Positions 32,496 to 45,000 of a stretch of DNA of 64,000 nucleotides are shown here, one piece after another. The notes below the pieces were generated by a model. That model searched no databases, was not told the DNA's origin, and saw nothing but the letters and a program-made list of their open reading frames with translations. Source of the DNA: Limonium bicolor (lineage: Eukaryota; Streptophyta; Magnoliopsida; Caryophyllales; Plumbaginaceae); the NCBI GenBank assembly GCA_023374045.1, contig CM041779.1, positions 3,844,001 through 3,908,000 on the forward strand. Reading direction: 5' to 3'. The position numbers and the translations under genes are program-made. Each line of letters starts with the position of its first letter. Positions within the stretch are counted from its first letter, which is position 1.

Positions 32496-33985
32496 TGTTG
32501 GGGTAAAACCTAACGGCAAGTGTACCGGTCAATTCTAGCAAGTTTTAATAGAGAGTATTCCCTAAGTATCGAACCAGAGGAGACGATGTGTCTAGTTTAA
32601 ATCTTTATTAAACGGAAAGTAAAATAACAAAATAAAACAGGAAATTGGGGTTTGATTTGATGACAATTAAAAACTGTAAACAAAATGTGAAACAATAACA
32701 AGCAGGAAAATTAAATGTTGTGAAACTGATTTGGAAAGGAGATCCCGGTTTACTACTGCACCCTAAATCTGTAATTCCTATCCTTAAGTGATTTCCAAGC
32801 TAATTCTGAGTAAAACCCTAGAACAAAGATAATTTACCTCCGGTCTCCCGCTTAGCAAATACTAGTTAGCAAAGACCAAATTCTAACTCTCGTTACAAAC
32901 CCACTGTTTACTAACCGCCTTAAGAACATTCTAGTTTATTGGTCAATTAGCAATTTAGAGGAATTACCGTCTCTAAACTAACCGGTTATTTTCCTGTAAT
33001 CAATTGAAAGCCGTCGTCACATATTAGCTAACAAAATATTAATCTTTATAATTGGCCAAATTATAACGATTAAAGAAATTAAGCAAGGAAAATAACTTTA
33101 CTCAATCGAATTGCATTAAATCACAAAGGAACAGGAATAGTCAATTTAGGGATACATAGCAAACCGAAATCTAAAGGGAACTACTCAGCCATTGACATGT
33201 TTACAATAAGCAAAACTGTAATGAGTAGTAATAAAGAACAAGAAGAAACTCTGTTGAGACTTCTAGAGAAGTCTCCGTGATGATCTTTCTACTCTGCTCT
33301 GCTCCAACTTTCTGATCAGAATCAATCTCCAACTATGTTAATCTCTCTGTGTTAACCGTGACTAATTGTGGTCTATCTAAGTGTCTTCTCACGTTGGCCA
33401 GACTCCCCTTTTATACAACCAGAAATCTATCTTTAATCTATCTCTAATCTAATTTAAATAAGCGATGGCTAAAAGATATAGTAACATGTATTAAAGATAG
33501 ACACCAATTCCGTTATCTCTGTAGTAAAATCTGGCGCTCCGCTTGTATTGGTCCGGGTTTGTAAACAAGTACGCAAACCCGGACCACCACTAAAACTCGA
33601 CAGAAGACTCTTGCTTGGGGATGGTCCGGGTTTGCAAAGTAAGACACAAACCCGGACCGCGTCTGAAAGTAGGCAGAAGGTTCTGCGATGAGATGGTCCG
33701 GGTTTATAAACCCAGCTCCAAACCCGGACCCTCAATAAAACACAACAGTGGTCAATGAAAATCTGCTTTTGACTCTGGTTTGACTTCCCATGTTGCTCCA
33801 ACCTCTAAAATCCTCATTTAAGCACTTTGTTGAGCATTTTATCCTGAAAACATATGAAATCGATCATTGGAGAAAAATATAACAATAAAGAGTAAATAAA
33901 GCAATACAGAGGGAGGTTAATGTCATAATGTAGAAAATTAAGCATGAATTAGTCTAGTAAACTTAGACAAATTCCTGACTTATCA
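32496..33985 (-). repeat. 5' LTR of element C (1,490 bp)
   Basis: Pairs with 25930-27402. Has the three GGTCCGGG/CCCGGACC units (about 33550-33587, 33621-33658, 33693-33729) and, downstream in sense, a TATA-like TATAAAA (33409-33415). Confidence 0.93.
33409..33415 (-). promoter_or_regulatory. Putative TATA box of LTR C
   Basis: The minus strand reads GTATAAAAGGGGAG, a strong plant TATA context, about 135 bp downstream (in sense) of the GC-rich inverted repeats. The 3' LTR copy is at 26840-26846. Confidence 0.6.
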
Positions 33986-33990
33986 AACCC

Positions 33991-35569
33991 CCTGGGTCGG
34001 TCCATTCTAGAAACATTCTGGTTCACTGGGTTTTTGCCCGACTGACCCAAGCTCAGTAGCTATTTACAGTTCGACCAACCCAGCCAGGGTCAGTCCCCTG
34101 GGTCGGTCGACTGCAGAAACCTCCCAAAAATTGTCTATCTTGCCCCAAACTTCTCCACAAACTTCCAAATAGGTTCTAACATCATTAGGCACTCTAAAAC
34201 CTTCATAAATCATCCACCAAACTCTTTTTCTAGCTCACTTCTAAACCCCTTAAACACTTACTCAAATTCTTACAAAATTTCTAACACTTGTAACATTTTT
34301 CCTTAGGTTCCTCGGTGGTAGTTTATGCCTACAACATTAACTAACCAAAGTGTTCTCCACAATCATTTTAATCACTCTCAAGCATCATTTTGCATCATTA
34401 CCATCCTTAGTTCACTCCTTGGTCTTTCCAAGACTTAACACCTAATTTGCTACCAACTTTTGCACAAGTCTTAACAACATTTATTCCTTGACTTTGGTAT
34501 GTCCAAATCACCCATTTGATCTCTAAATCCTCTAACACTACTCCTTGGTCTTCCTAGCACTCAAGAACACCTTAACTCATCAACTTTCTCGAATTTAAAT
34601 CCTTAACAATCCCTAGTACAATCTAGGTCACAACACTTCATCAAAACACTTAAAACTCTTGGTTTCTCAACTAAATTTTGCCATAGCTTGCTTGGCACTT
34701 AGGCCCTTAAATGACATGGCTCTTAGGCCCTTAAGTAACATAAACCTTAAACACTGAATTTCCACATATTAAATGCTTTCAACCTGCAAATACACACAAG
34801 AAATGCTCCCATGTCCTTATAGTCCACCTTGTGGATATTTTACTAACTCATTTCCCATTGGCTCTTTAGGTTGTTTATTAAGCAATTAAAGCTCAATTTC
34901 CTAAGGCACAAAACTACATTAGGATAGGTCATTTACATTTTCCTCTTCAAGACTTTCTCACTGGTTTTCTATTGATTGAAAACCGGTAAGAACCCTTGTT
35001 TACTTGACAATCTTCTAATCAATTATACAAATAAGGGTAATGAGTATTGAGTGTTATACTTAAACTCATGAAACAAAACCCTAGATTTACAAGAAGTGTT
35101 TAAATACACTTGATCTTGTGTTTACCTTATAATTTGAAAGGGAGCTTGATAAAGGAGCAAGGTAGGACTTCTTCTAATCCTTTGGAGATTGAATCAAGCT
35201 ACTAAAAAGAGCAAAACAAGGCACCATCAACTATGATTTTCGGCCATATAATAAATGAGAGGAAATGTGAATTTTCTTTGGCTTTTATTACCTTGAAGCA
35301 AAGGAGAACAACAAGGTGCAAGAAGTAGAGATTTTCCCCCTTCAATGGAGATTCTCCATGGAATGAAACTTGAGTTCTAGGAGATTTGAAAAGATAGAAG
35401 TGAAGAGCTTGCTCTAACTAAGAGTAATCTATGCTTAGTTTTAGATTTGAAGCAATATTGAACATTTTATGAGCAAATGAAGGTGGAGGAAGAATGGTGC
35501 TGCAACTTACGGTTTGGAGAGGATGAAGGGGAAGAAAAATGGTGGGGAAGGAAGAGAATGAAGGAGAAT
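33991..35569 (-). repeat. 5' LTR of element A, segment 2
   Basis: Continues from CCTGGGTCGGTCC, matching 14740-16500 of the 3' LTR, with a deletion of about 150 bp around 34690 relative to 15490-15640. It ends at the AGAAT target (35565-35569) of element B. Confidence 0.88.
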
Positions 35570-37719
35570 TGAAATACCCCGAACTTAAATATGGTGATTA
35601 AATTATTTTAATATGATATTTAAGGGCCTAATAGTGCCTAAGTAATTTTGGTAAGGAAAATAGATCCAAAAGAAATAAAGAAACGCTTAAAAAGTGAAAA
35701 ACGCTAAATAACCATAGGAGGTATGAGACCTCGTTTAGCGTATTATGTGGGTTCCTAGGGCTTAATAAGACCAAAATAATATATGGGAACAACTCCCAAA
35801 GAAAACGGAACTAAATAAGGTATTAAAACGCTAATAGAGCTTTAGCGCGCGTTTTTCGAGAAAACCCGAGAACGTGATTTTAAGTGGTCAAACAAACCCG
35901 TAAAAATTATAAATAATTAAATAAAAATAATTAAGAATTAATGGAAGCTTAATAACCCATACAATTAAAGAAACGAGAAAATCCCGGAAAACGGGTCCGG
36001 TTAGTGAATAGTACCGAAACCGGGTAAAATAACGAGCGTTTTCTGTAAAAGATGAAAAACGCTCCAACCAGTAATACATGTGGGGGCCGGTTTTTAATAA
36101 GCTAATTAACCCCCTCACACACACATGTAACTAGCTAATTAAATAAGAGAGCAAAAAAAGCAAAAAGTGATAAAGTAAAAAGGGTACTTTACCCTTTTCT
36201 CTCACCTCACTCTCTCATTTCTCTTTTCTCTTTCTTCTTCCTCTCTTCCCAGCCGATTCACTCTCCTTATCCCCTTATGGCTGGCGATTTTTGAAGCTCT
36301 CAACAACCATCCATGGCTACCTCACTTTACCTCCATGCTCTACCTCCATGTGAGCTCCAAATGTAAAAAAAATTACATATTCTTACTCTCCTCATCATCC
36401 TATACACTTCTCTCTTTTCAAAATCCAAAAATGAGGAAGTCCATCTCCATGGGTTTTCCCCATTCAAAGAGAAAATAGCATCAATGGGTAGCTTGGAGTC
36501 TCCTCTCTCCATTAAGGTAAAAATCTTCATGAAAAACTCATGTTTCTCCACTTTCCCTTGTAACCAATTTTTACCCCTCTTGTAATGCTCTATTTTTCCC
36601 TCTCTTTTGAGCACCAATTCAACCTTGCAATGGTGGTGGAATCACCTTCTTGAACCAAGGGCTAAACCCCTCCTAAAACACTCCAAAGGTAAACCCTAGA
36701 AATCTTGTTTTAAGCATTTCAAGGAACTAGCATTAATCAAAGGGTTAGTATTTTAATTACCCTTGTTTATGTGTGCTTTGGGTGATGGGAATGGAGTTTG
36801 GCAACTCCATTCCCCATGTAGCCAATTTTGTGCAAAAAGAGAGGAAGAAGAGAATTGGAAAAAAGAATGAAGGAATTATAAGCTCAAGGTAAGAGCTCTT
36901 CCTTAAATGCTAAATTTAATGCATTAGAGTAATGGGAATGGGTAAACCAAATTAAAGAACCCAAAATATCGTACTAGTATTGTAGTTATGTAAGTTTAAG
37001 TATTTGTGAGCAAGTATGTGGATTGTAGGCCTTAGAGCCAAATAATGGTGTATTTGTATTGGCATTGTTGTTTGATGGAAGTATTGGAATATTGGTATTG
37101 CCTTGTGTGCTGGAAGAACCCTTGTAAGGGTGTGGCTAGATTAGGGATGAATTTGGTGAAAAAGTATGTATGTGGAGAAGTTAGAATTGTAGGTAAACTA
37201 TGAAAAAATTTTAGTAGGAAATGTACATTATGGATGACTTGGTGAATGGGAGAACCAAGATGTGTATTGGAGTTAGTAGAGATCTTTAGTAACTATGGAA
37301 TGTTGGTTGTAGTATGAGAAATGAGAAGGTAAAAATCTGTAGCAAAGAGTATCAAAAATGCATTGTGGAAACTAGGAAAAACTAGTGCGCAAGATTTAGT
37401 AAAATGAGTGTTGGAACTTGGGTGTAGATAGTGTAGTTGTTGGAGAATGAATTGGAATGGTAAATGGAATTAGAACCAAGTGCAAAATGCAAGAGAGGTG
37501 TAGGAAATGCACAAGTGTGCAAAGTGTGAAAATGAGAATGGAAAATTATGGAATGGAGCAAAAGTTGAGTAAGCATTGGACCATGGATTTAAGGAGTTTT
37601 AGTGAGTGTTTAAGTGTTTTAAATAAGTACAAAAAATGTGGAAAGAATATGGAATGTTTGGAGGTGGATTAAGGGTTGATTAGGGGTTGAAAAATCCTCC
37701 TAGTAGCAGTTTTTAGCAG

Positions 37720-37900
37720 GGTCCAGGACCTAGGATAGGCACCAAGTCACGGACCGCACTTAAAAACACCCCGAGAGCAAAAGCAGGTATTGGTCTGGGA
37801 CCTAGGTCCAGGACCAAGTCCCGGACCACAATGAAAAATAGGCCAAGAGTTATTCCAGTGTATGGTCCGGGACCTTGGGTCCGGACCAAGTCCCGGACCA
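37720..37900. repeat. Three GC-rich inverted-repeat units in LTR B
   Basis: Units built on GGTCCGGGACC, TAGG or TGGG, GTCC(A/G)GGACCAAG and TCCCGGACC, spaced about 70 bp. The 3' LTR keeps only two (about 52797-52833 and 52869-52906), so one unit was lost or gained between the LTRs. Confidence 0.85.
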
Positions 37901-38994
37901 CCCCCAAAAACTTGCATAATGTGATTTTTAGGGTTTAAATGATGGGGGATTGATTGGTAATGGTTTTTGAAGTTGTTAAGGCCTTGTTTGGTGATTTTTA
38001 AAGGTCCTAAGAAGTGTAAACAAGTGTGGGAAATGAGTGAGAAGTAAGGACATATTTTGACATAAGTAAAACTAAGCATAACGGGACAACAGGGTAAGTA
38101 CAGGAGTAGTAACTATTCAAGTACCGTATGAACAAAGTATTAATAACAATGTTTGAAACATTATCAGTGGAACAAGTGTGAGCCAAGGAACAAGGGAACA
38201 CATGGTAAAGCTAACCCCGGTGAAAGGTATGATTTTCTCTTTCCCCGTATGCTAACCGAGTTACGTTGATTTGTGTGCTGTATGCCGGCTAATCAAGACT
38301 AAAGCATGAAAACGGTTTATTGTCTTTCATTGTATGTCTTGCTGTATGTTGTATGAGCTAACCCTTCTTGATTGATTGTGTGGCTTCACTTAGTGCGCAG
38401 AACAACTCATAGATGAGTCTTGTTGTTTAGTGACTCGTAGTAAGAGTCATGTTGTGAACTAACGGGAACATAGAAACGCACTAAACTAACGAACCAATAA
38501 ACGATAACGCAAACCAATGAACTCACTAGAATGTGAGAGAGTGTACGGGAGTAGTAACCTCCCAATAATCCACAAACAATAAGTAGTAGAAGTATATAAA
38601 TAACCCCTACTATAGGAATTAATGTTGATGCAAGTCATGAACCATGAGAGTAGTAAAGAATGATGAGGGATCTTCAAACCCCTTAGCAACTAGTCGACCC
38701 ACTATGAGAGGACCCGACTGATGTAAGTAATGTCCCGAACATGAGAGTATTCGATATGTTGGGGAAACCCTTAAATCTGAGAATATTAGACGGTGGTGAT
38801 TCCCTAAGCTAGTGGAGGTTATCGAGAGAGATACTTCTAGGCTAATCCATGAGATTGTAAGATACTCCGAGAGAGGAGTGTTAGGAATTTGAGTAGTCCG
38901 GTAAAAATGGACATTCTTATATTAAGGAGCTGAGTGTATAGCCCTTTGTATTTGTAGGCCCGGTGGCGAGTCTTGTGTATGACCTGCCCGGAGG

Positions 38995-39245
38995 CCAAAA
39001 GTAATGAGTATTGAGTATTGCGTAAGTATGAGTAAAGTAATGAGTATTGAGTAATGAGTAAGTATGAGTATGTAATGAGTACCGAGCAATGAGTAAGTAT
39101 GAGTAAGGAGAAGAGTATGGGTACTGAGTATGCGAGAGCAAGTGATGAGTACTGAGTAGGAGTAAGTAATAGTAGTAGTGAGTGCTGAGTAGAGCGTGAG
39201 TAAATAATGAGTAAGGTAATGAGCGCAACGTGAGTAAAACAATGA
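38995..39245. repeat. GAGTAAGTATGAGTAATGAGTA-type simple repeat
   Basis: Imperfect tetra/hexanucleotide array of GAGTA, AGTAAGTAT and GAGTATTG words. The matching copy in the 3' LTR is at 54030-54275. A short related run is at 50235-50265. Confidence 0.85.
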
Positions 39246-39490
39246 GTAAGTAAGATTAAGCTAGGTGGAAACTTTGCGAACGAATAACTAACGAACGGTT
39301 GACGGACAACTTGTCTTCCTTGGTAGGTAATGAACCTTGTATATGTATGTAAGTATGGTTGATTGGATTGTTGTAGTATGAGTAATTATGTATGCATGTA
39401 AAACAAACTCCATGTATATCCGACCCAAAGTAGTCGGCGTACCGCGGTTAGCACGCGGTATATGCGAATTTCATATGCAGCAATTTTGCT

Positions 39491-39525
39491 GAGCCCCTAG
39501 AGGCGCCGTTTTTATTTTTACAGGT
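39491..39525 (+). other. Hairpin plus CAGGT element of LTR B
   Basis: GAGCCCCTAGAGGCGCC (39491-39507), an imperfect stem, then a T-rich spacer and ACAGGTATTC (39520-39529), about 380 bp before the LTR 3' end. The copy in the 3' LTR (54519-54535, CAGGT at 54549) has GAGCCCCTAGGGGCACC. Equivalent elements occur in A, F, G and the left-edge fragment. Function unknown; it might mark the R/U5 boundary, a polyadenylation region or a splice acceptor. Confidence 0.6.
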
Positions 39526-39901
39526 ATTCGAAGCCGACCGCCGTTCGAGAGAGTAGGACGGGGGTAAGCAAGGGTAGTTGAGTAATAGGGATTGCATTTG
39601 TAATGTGTTGCAAATTTGGAAGTCCAAACTGTATCGGTAATTTAAGGATTGTAGTAGACTCGGTATAGTGTTGTATTAGAGTTGTAATTGATTTATTGTT
39701 GAGTATGCAAGGGAAAGTAATGTATTGTGTAGAATACTCGGTATGTTCAATTCATCAGACCGATAGTATGTAGTAGTGTAGCTGGCCTTGTTAGTCACAT
39801 GGGTGACTAGCGGGATTGTGCACGCGCCGTTGTGTATGTATTATCCGCTGCGAAGGTAAGTATTGTACAGTAATGACGGTATTAGCGGTAGGGGTGTTAC
39901 A

Positions 39902-39925
39902 AAAAGTGGTATCTGGGTGAAATAC
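39902..39925 (+). other. Primer-binding-site region of element B
   Basis: The internal region starts AAAAGTGGTATCTGGGTG. TGGTATC matches the first seven bases of the usual initiator tRNA-Met primer site, then diverges. Either a decayed site or another primer. Confidence 0.4.
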
Positions 39926-42026
39926 CGAGTTTAAGAAAATACCGAGTTAGGAATTAGAGACTTTGGGCTATGGGTTGAGTGTTAGCGTGTGAGGTACGCT
40001 AGATAGGAACTTCCGTGTGAACCGGAAACCTACAACAACCATACCCGCCCTCCGCAACCCACGGTATTAAATTGGGAGAAGAACGCCAGAGAGATGGAAA
40101 GACCCCTCAGACTCGGGTAAGACCCGGCCTGACAGTTGCAAAAATAAACCTTATTAGAAAAGGAACCTGTCATACGGTAGATTCCGAGAACCGGAAATCC
40201 CGGAGACGGTTCCCTTGGAACAACAACAACCGCAGTTGATGATCATAGACTGAAGATCCTAAACACAGGATAATGGAATATACGGCACCATGGGGTGACG
40301 TGCTCTGCAGTTGCATGAACCATGAGTAGCCAGCAAGAAGAGGAGCACAACCGTGCAACGAAGCGAAAATGACAGAGTAACAAGCCCGAGATAAGAGAGT
40401 CTACGGACTGTAATGTTTGATAATACCGACAATGGTACACAAACCGACTTAGGAATTAGTCGAGGTTGGATTAACACCAAACCTATACACCAAGAGGCCG
40501 TAAGAACCGAACGACATAGTTCAGATAACTATGGAAGTATTCATAAAACATACACCTATGGGACTACAACGTGGCTCCTAAGGATAAGTCAAGTCTCGTT
40601 AACCACAGTGAAGGTCTGAGACACCCGGATGGACGACAACCATGTCAAGTGCTCTGAGAAACGACTCAGGAGATCGATCACCAAGATCAAAAGATCAAAG
40701 GAAGATCTAATAAGAACCAAAATGGATGGAAACGATACCGTAACCAGTATACGTTTACCGAAAAACAACCTACCCGCGCACTTGCCCAGGGCAAGTGCAG
40801 CAACTACAAGACGGTTGAAAGACTTTTGACAATCCGTAAATACTTGCTAAAGTACCGCTATGGCGAATGGAAGTAAATACAGGATCACTAATCCTAAGAA
40901 ATGAACAATGAAACCTTGGAAAGGCCTAATGGCCCGACCATTGTCTTAAGAACATACCAGTCAGTGAGGAGCTAGATTTTGGTCAGGACCTCAGACATAG
41001 CAACGCCATGAAGAACTTCTTTAACACCAAACCGTTATTTCAAAACCCAAAATTTTCTTTCAAAACCACAAACCCTTCTTTTAACCTCAGATTTTTTTAA
41101 AAAAACCAAACTAACGGGATTACGGTGAGTATCATAGAATGATACAAGAGGAGTTGATGATAGAATACTTCACCTAGGCGTGTGACGAACACTACGAGTG
41201 TACCCAAATACGGGATGTGGGACGACCGCACTCCGATGGAGCTTGTGGGTCTGACAGATAGTTAGGTAAGTGGTAACGTACCAACAAGGTACCCCACGTA
41301 TGTATACCTGTAGTGTACGAAACACGGGAAGTAGTCAACTCCGTTCTACGGACCATAAGTAAATGCAAACCAGAACAGTTGGATACCTCAAACGAGCAAA
41401 GGGAACTCAGATAAGCTTACAAGCTAAGGAGTCAGAAACTCGCTCCAGGAGAACCATTAAGAGTTAAAAGTGCGAGAAACACTAACAACGGAACAAGACA
41501 TTGGATATGTCTCGAAGATATCGAAGTAAAGCATGATAACTGGAAGGAATACCCAGTTTAAACACTGTAAGGCAAACGCCTAACATTAACACATAAGTGT
41601 TCAACGAACGGGATAGAGTTCCCAGGACAACTACCACAAACACACAGGGTGACCACATAAGGTACTGAGGAATACCATTCATCACCGAAGGGAATATCAA
41701 ACCCGTTATAACATAAGGGGAAAACACCAATGGTCTACCCTAAGAACAAGAGACATTATAACCCTCAACGGATAACTCAGATCCAGAACTACAAGGTGGG
41801 ATAACAAACTGGACATACTCATAAATGTCAGCCAGATGCTACCGTATAATCAGTAATACCCAGGAGCAATCCATAAAGGGTATCAAGTCAACACAGTTGA
41901 ACGAGATGTCGGGGTAAGAACACCACAATGGGAACGAACATCCGGTTAGAACACCGAGGGGATCCCACTTGACAGGGGATACCCCAAATCAATAAATGGT
42001 ATCGATCAATACCAGGAAACTAAAAG

Positions 42027-45000
42027 TGTAACACCCCTCTCCACAATCACGTAATAATCCCTCACGTAGCAATAAATAAAACGTCTCGCAGCGGTAAAAT
42101 AAATATCTATTACAAACTCACTCGGGTGTCACCGGCCATTACTCGCCCATGCGAGCAACGTAGCCAAACCACATCCAACTTCCAAAATAAATAAACTGCT
42201 AACCGCAGTGATAACGAGAAACTCCTATACATCATACTAAGTCCAATAACCATAATCATCGACAAGTGAGCGTCTACCCAATCCTGAAAAATACATAACC
42301 TTACCATGAGACCATACACCATCTTCATTACTATACAACATCTCCAATTATCCTGTTCCTGCTCTTCAGCTCCGACAATGATCAATAACCTGAAATGGTG
42401 TAGTATCAGCGATAGACGCTGAGTATGCCGGGCCTGGACCCTAATGGTCACTTGTCATTTTAACCATCTTATTATTAGGTTAGTTTCATGCTTTACCATT
42501 TTACAGTTATATTCAATACTGTAGTAAACATGCATAATAAATTTAACCATCCATCCAAATATCCATAGACATTCAACCATCCATCCAAATATCCATAAAC
42601 ATTCAACCATCCATCCAAATATCCAAACATTCATTTAATATTCCATACAACCTTTATATATCGAACGTATCGAGTAATAACAATATAATGTACAATGTAC
42701 ATTCGCCGTAGCGTACAGTTTTCATACTTGATTTACCTTAGCCTTGTAGGCTCCATCCAACCATCAACACACAATAAAATAACCACAAGTATAACCAATG
42801 AACAACAAAGCGAAACAACGAGAATAATAAACAAGTATTAAGTCTCGTCCATGGTATTGTTCGCCACTGTATAAGTCTCAATTGTTTTAGTTGTTCAGTT
42901 ATACCTAGTGACAATATCTCGTTAAAACGACATGTCTCTAGTTACCCATATATTATGGCGGGTCACCCACGGCAGTAGCCACTCCAACGGTAGAGTCTCC
43001 GACCAACGAGCCATTCTAGCTCACGGGAAATTTTCTTGATACTTACGGACCCGTACGCGGACATCCTGGTATCGTTTTTGTGATCACAGCGCGCACCAAG
43101 AGCCACATCCTCTTGGCTTTACTTCCATTCCATTAATTAATTAATTATACCATCGCATCGCATTACCAAATTTTCTAACACAGCAGACTAAGGTCATTAG
43201 TCCAATCCGGAGTTTGTAAACTCGGGATCCAGTGTTAGATACGAGAGCGGCGTATAGAAAAGGCCAATGCTCCGTACAAAAGTCTCAGATAATGTATGTG
43301 TTATTATCATAGTGCTTCAACGTTTTACTTACGTTCCTTATATTTCATATAAGATAGCACCATAGCCGCTAGTTCGTTTTATATATATAGGTTCAATATA
43401 CGAACCAATACTGTTAACTCAACAACAGTAAATAATAAGCAGCTATATATACAATTCATGCATATTAATTAACACATTCAGACAAACAATCTTATCACAG
43501 ATTGCACAGAAGTCTGAACTGAGGAAGCCCTCAAAGACAATCAGAGACATATAACAACGTACACACAAGTTATATCAACCAAATCCGAGCCCAAGGAGCA
43601 ACCTTAGGACAACTCGGCAAACCCCTTTACATACCGTTCACCCTGACTGTATTACGGTGGAGTATGAATCAGCAAGATCCTACGCTCCGTGCAGTCCGTT
43701 AGCTCGTCAAGCGTCCTTGTCAGAAGTGTACTCTAAACGGTAATAAAACTATAAGTCAGTGTCCATGACTAACTACATCCGGTATTTCCGAATTATAAGT
43801 AACCCCGACAGTTCACCCTGTTTTCTACAGTTGTTTGTTACAGGTTTTTCTAAAAGTCGGCTTTGTTACTTAAAACGCGTACGTCAAAACTATTTCAACT
43901 GTTAAGTTTAATTCCTTATATTTCTTTTAATCTTATCCGCATCTAGTTTAGGTACGTAACCCATAGTTGCATGTATGCATGCATTCTTATATTATATTGC
44001 ATTCTAAAATTCATAACTTATAGTTCGTAACTATATTTTTGTTTTAAAATAACCACCACCATTAAATCATATGGTTTTCAACCAAAATATATTTATCCAC
44101 CTTATACATTATTCTTGTGTATGTTTATTTTTACCACGTAGGTAATTCTCATGAGTTTCATAAACTCTCATATTTTATGTTACATTTTATCATCTTATGT
44201 TAGATGATTATTCCCATTAGTTGTATTGTATTGTACAACTTATATTAAGATTATTATCCTAACATCATGTAACATTTTATGTTGTATAATTACAACTCCT
44301 AAGGTTTATTCCATAAACACCTTAGTTTATAAATCTCATTTATTTATAGTTTGTCACATCATTTAATGTGAATACCTTATTTGTATTAATTTCATTAAAC
44401 CACCCTAATACCAAATAATTGTTATAATATTTATAACATTATAGACCTTAGTCTAAAATTCATTTTCCAAACTCTATCAATTTCGGTAAAGCCCTTGAAT
44501 TCATTTAAATTCTATTTTGACCACATAACATTATGTAATGCTATTCCATATGCTAATATCATTTGACATGATATTCTTATTTCCTTTAACTAATAACCTA
44601 TGGTTTTTATACCCAACTATTTATTATTGCCGCATGGGCACCATAACAAAACCATATTCTTTTTCACAAACCATAGTTTCCTTTATTTACAAAATCACCC
44701 ATTAATTTATACCATGTTATATTTTCCATTTAATATAACGTTTCTAACTTATAAAAGTATAACCTATGGTTATTTTTTGTAAATTCCGAACAGCCCTTGT
44801 GCTATTCTATAATTGCCATTTGGCCCTATTTATAACACATAGTTCTTCCATATCATTAAAACCATATTTTATACACATATCTTAATAAATTCTCTTAATA
44901 GTTCTAAAAATCACCAAATTCCACCAAAGGGTTATAAATATCCTTATTAACCCATATACTTTTGATATTTACCATTCCACCATCTATTTTTCTCCAAAGT

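Larger units (their letters stand above)
25930..33985 (-). mobile_element. Non-autonomous Gag-protease LTR retrotransposon C (TR-GAG-like), minus strand
   Basis: 8,056 bp, TGTTGGGG...TTATCA on the plus strand (TGATAAGTCAGG...CCCCAACA in sense). A perfect TSD AACCC lies at 25925-25929 and 33986-33990. LTRs are 25930-27402 and 32496-33985. In sense order: 5' LTR, tRNA-Asp primer site, leader, Gag, protease, about 1.7 kb non-coding DNA, PPT, 3' LTR. No reverse transcriptase, RNase H or integrase is present between the protease (29140) and the PPT (27403). The protein must have been supplied in trans by an autonomous relative. By-eye comparison of the first 500 bp of the LTRs shows about nine differences, so the insertion is fairly young. 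Confidence 0.92.
35570..39901 (+). repeat. 5' LTR of element B (4,332 bp)
   Basis: Starts TGAAATACCCCGAACTTAAA. It contains three GGTCC...GGACC inverted-repeat units (about 37720-37900), a GAGTAAGTATGAGTA-type simple repeat (38995-39245) and the hairpin/CAGGT element (39491-39525). Frames of about 100 codons on the minus strand here are repeat artefacts. Confidence 0.92.

Noticed and set aside
36327..36617. 96-codon minus-strand frame in LTR B
   Set aside because: Antisense to the LTR and broken in the second LTR copy, so not under constraint.
38917..39242. Overlapping minus-strand frames of 103-106 codons (and 53867-54270)
   Set aside because: Translations of the GAGTAAGTATGAGTA simple repeat in LTR B (Tyr/Ser/Leu/Thr-rich), without family resemblance.
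42110..42451. 113-codon minus-strand frame
   Set aside because: Inside solo LTR F overlapping its terminal hairpin region; not preserved in LTRs A or B.
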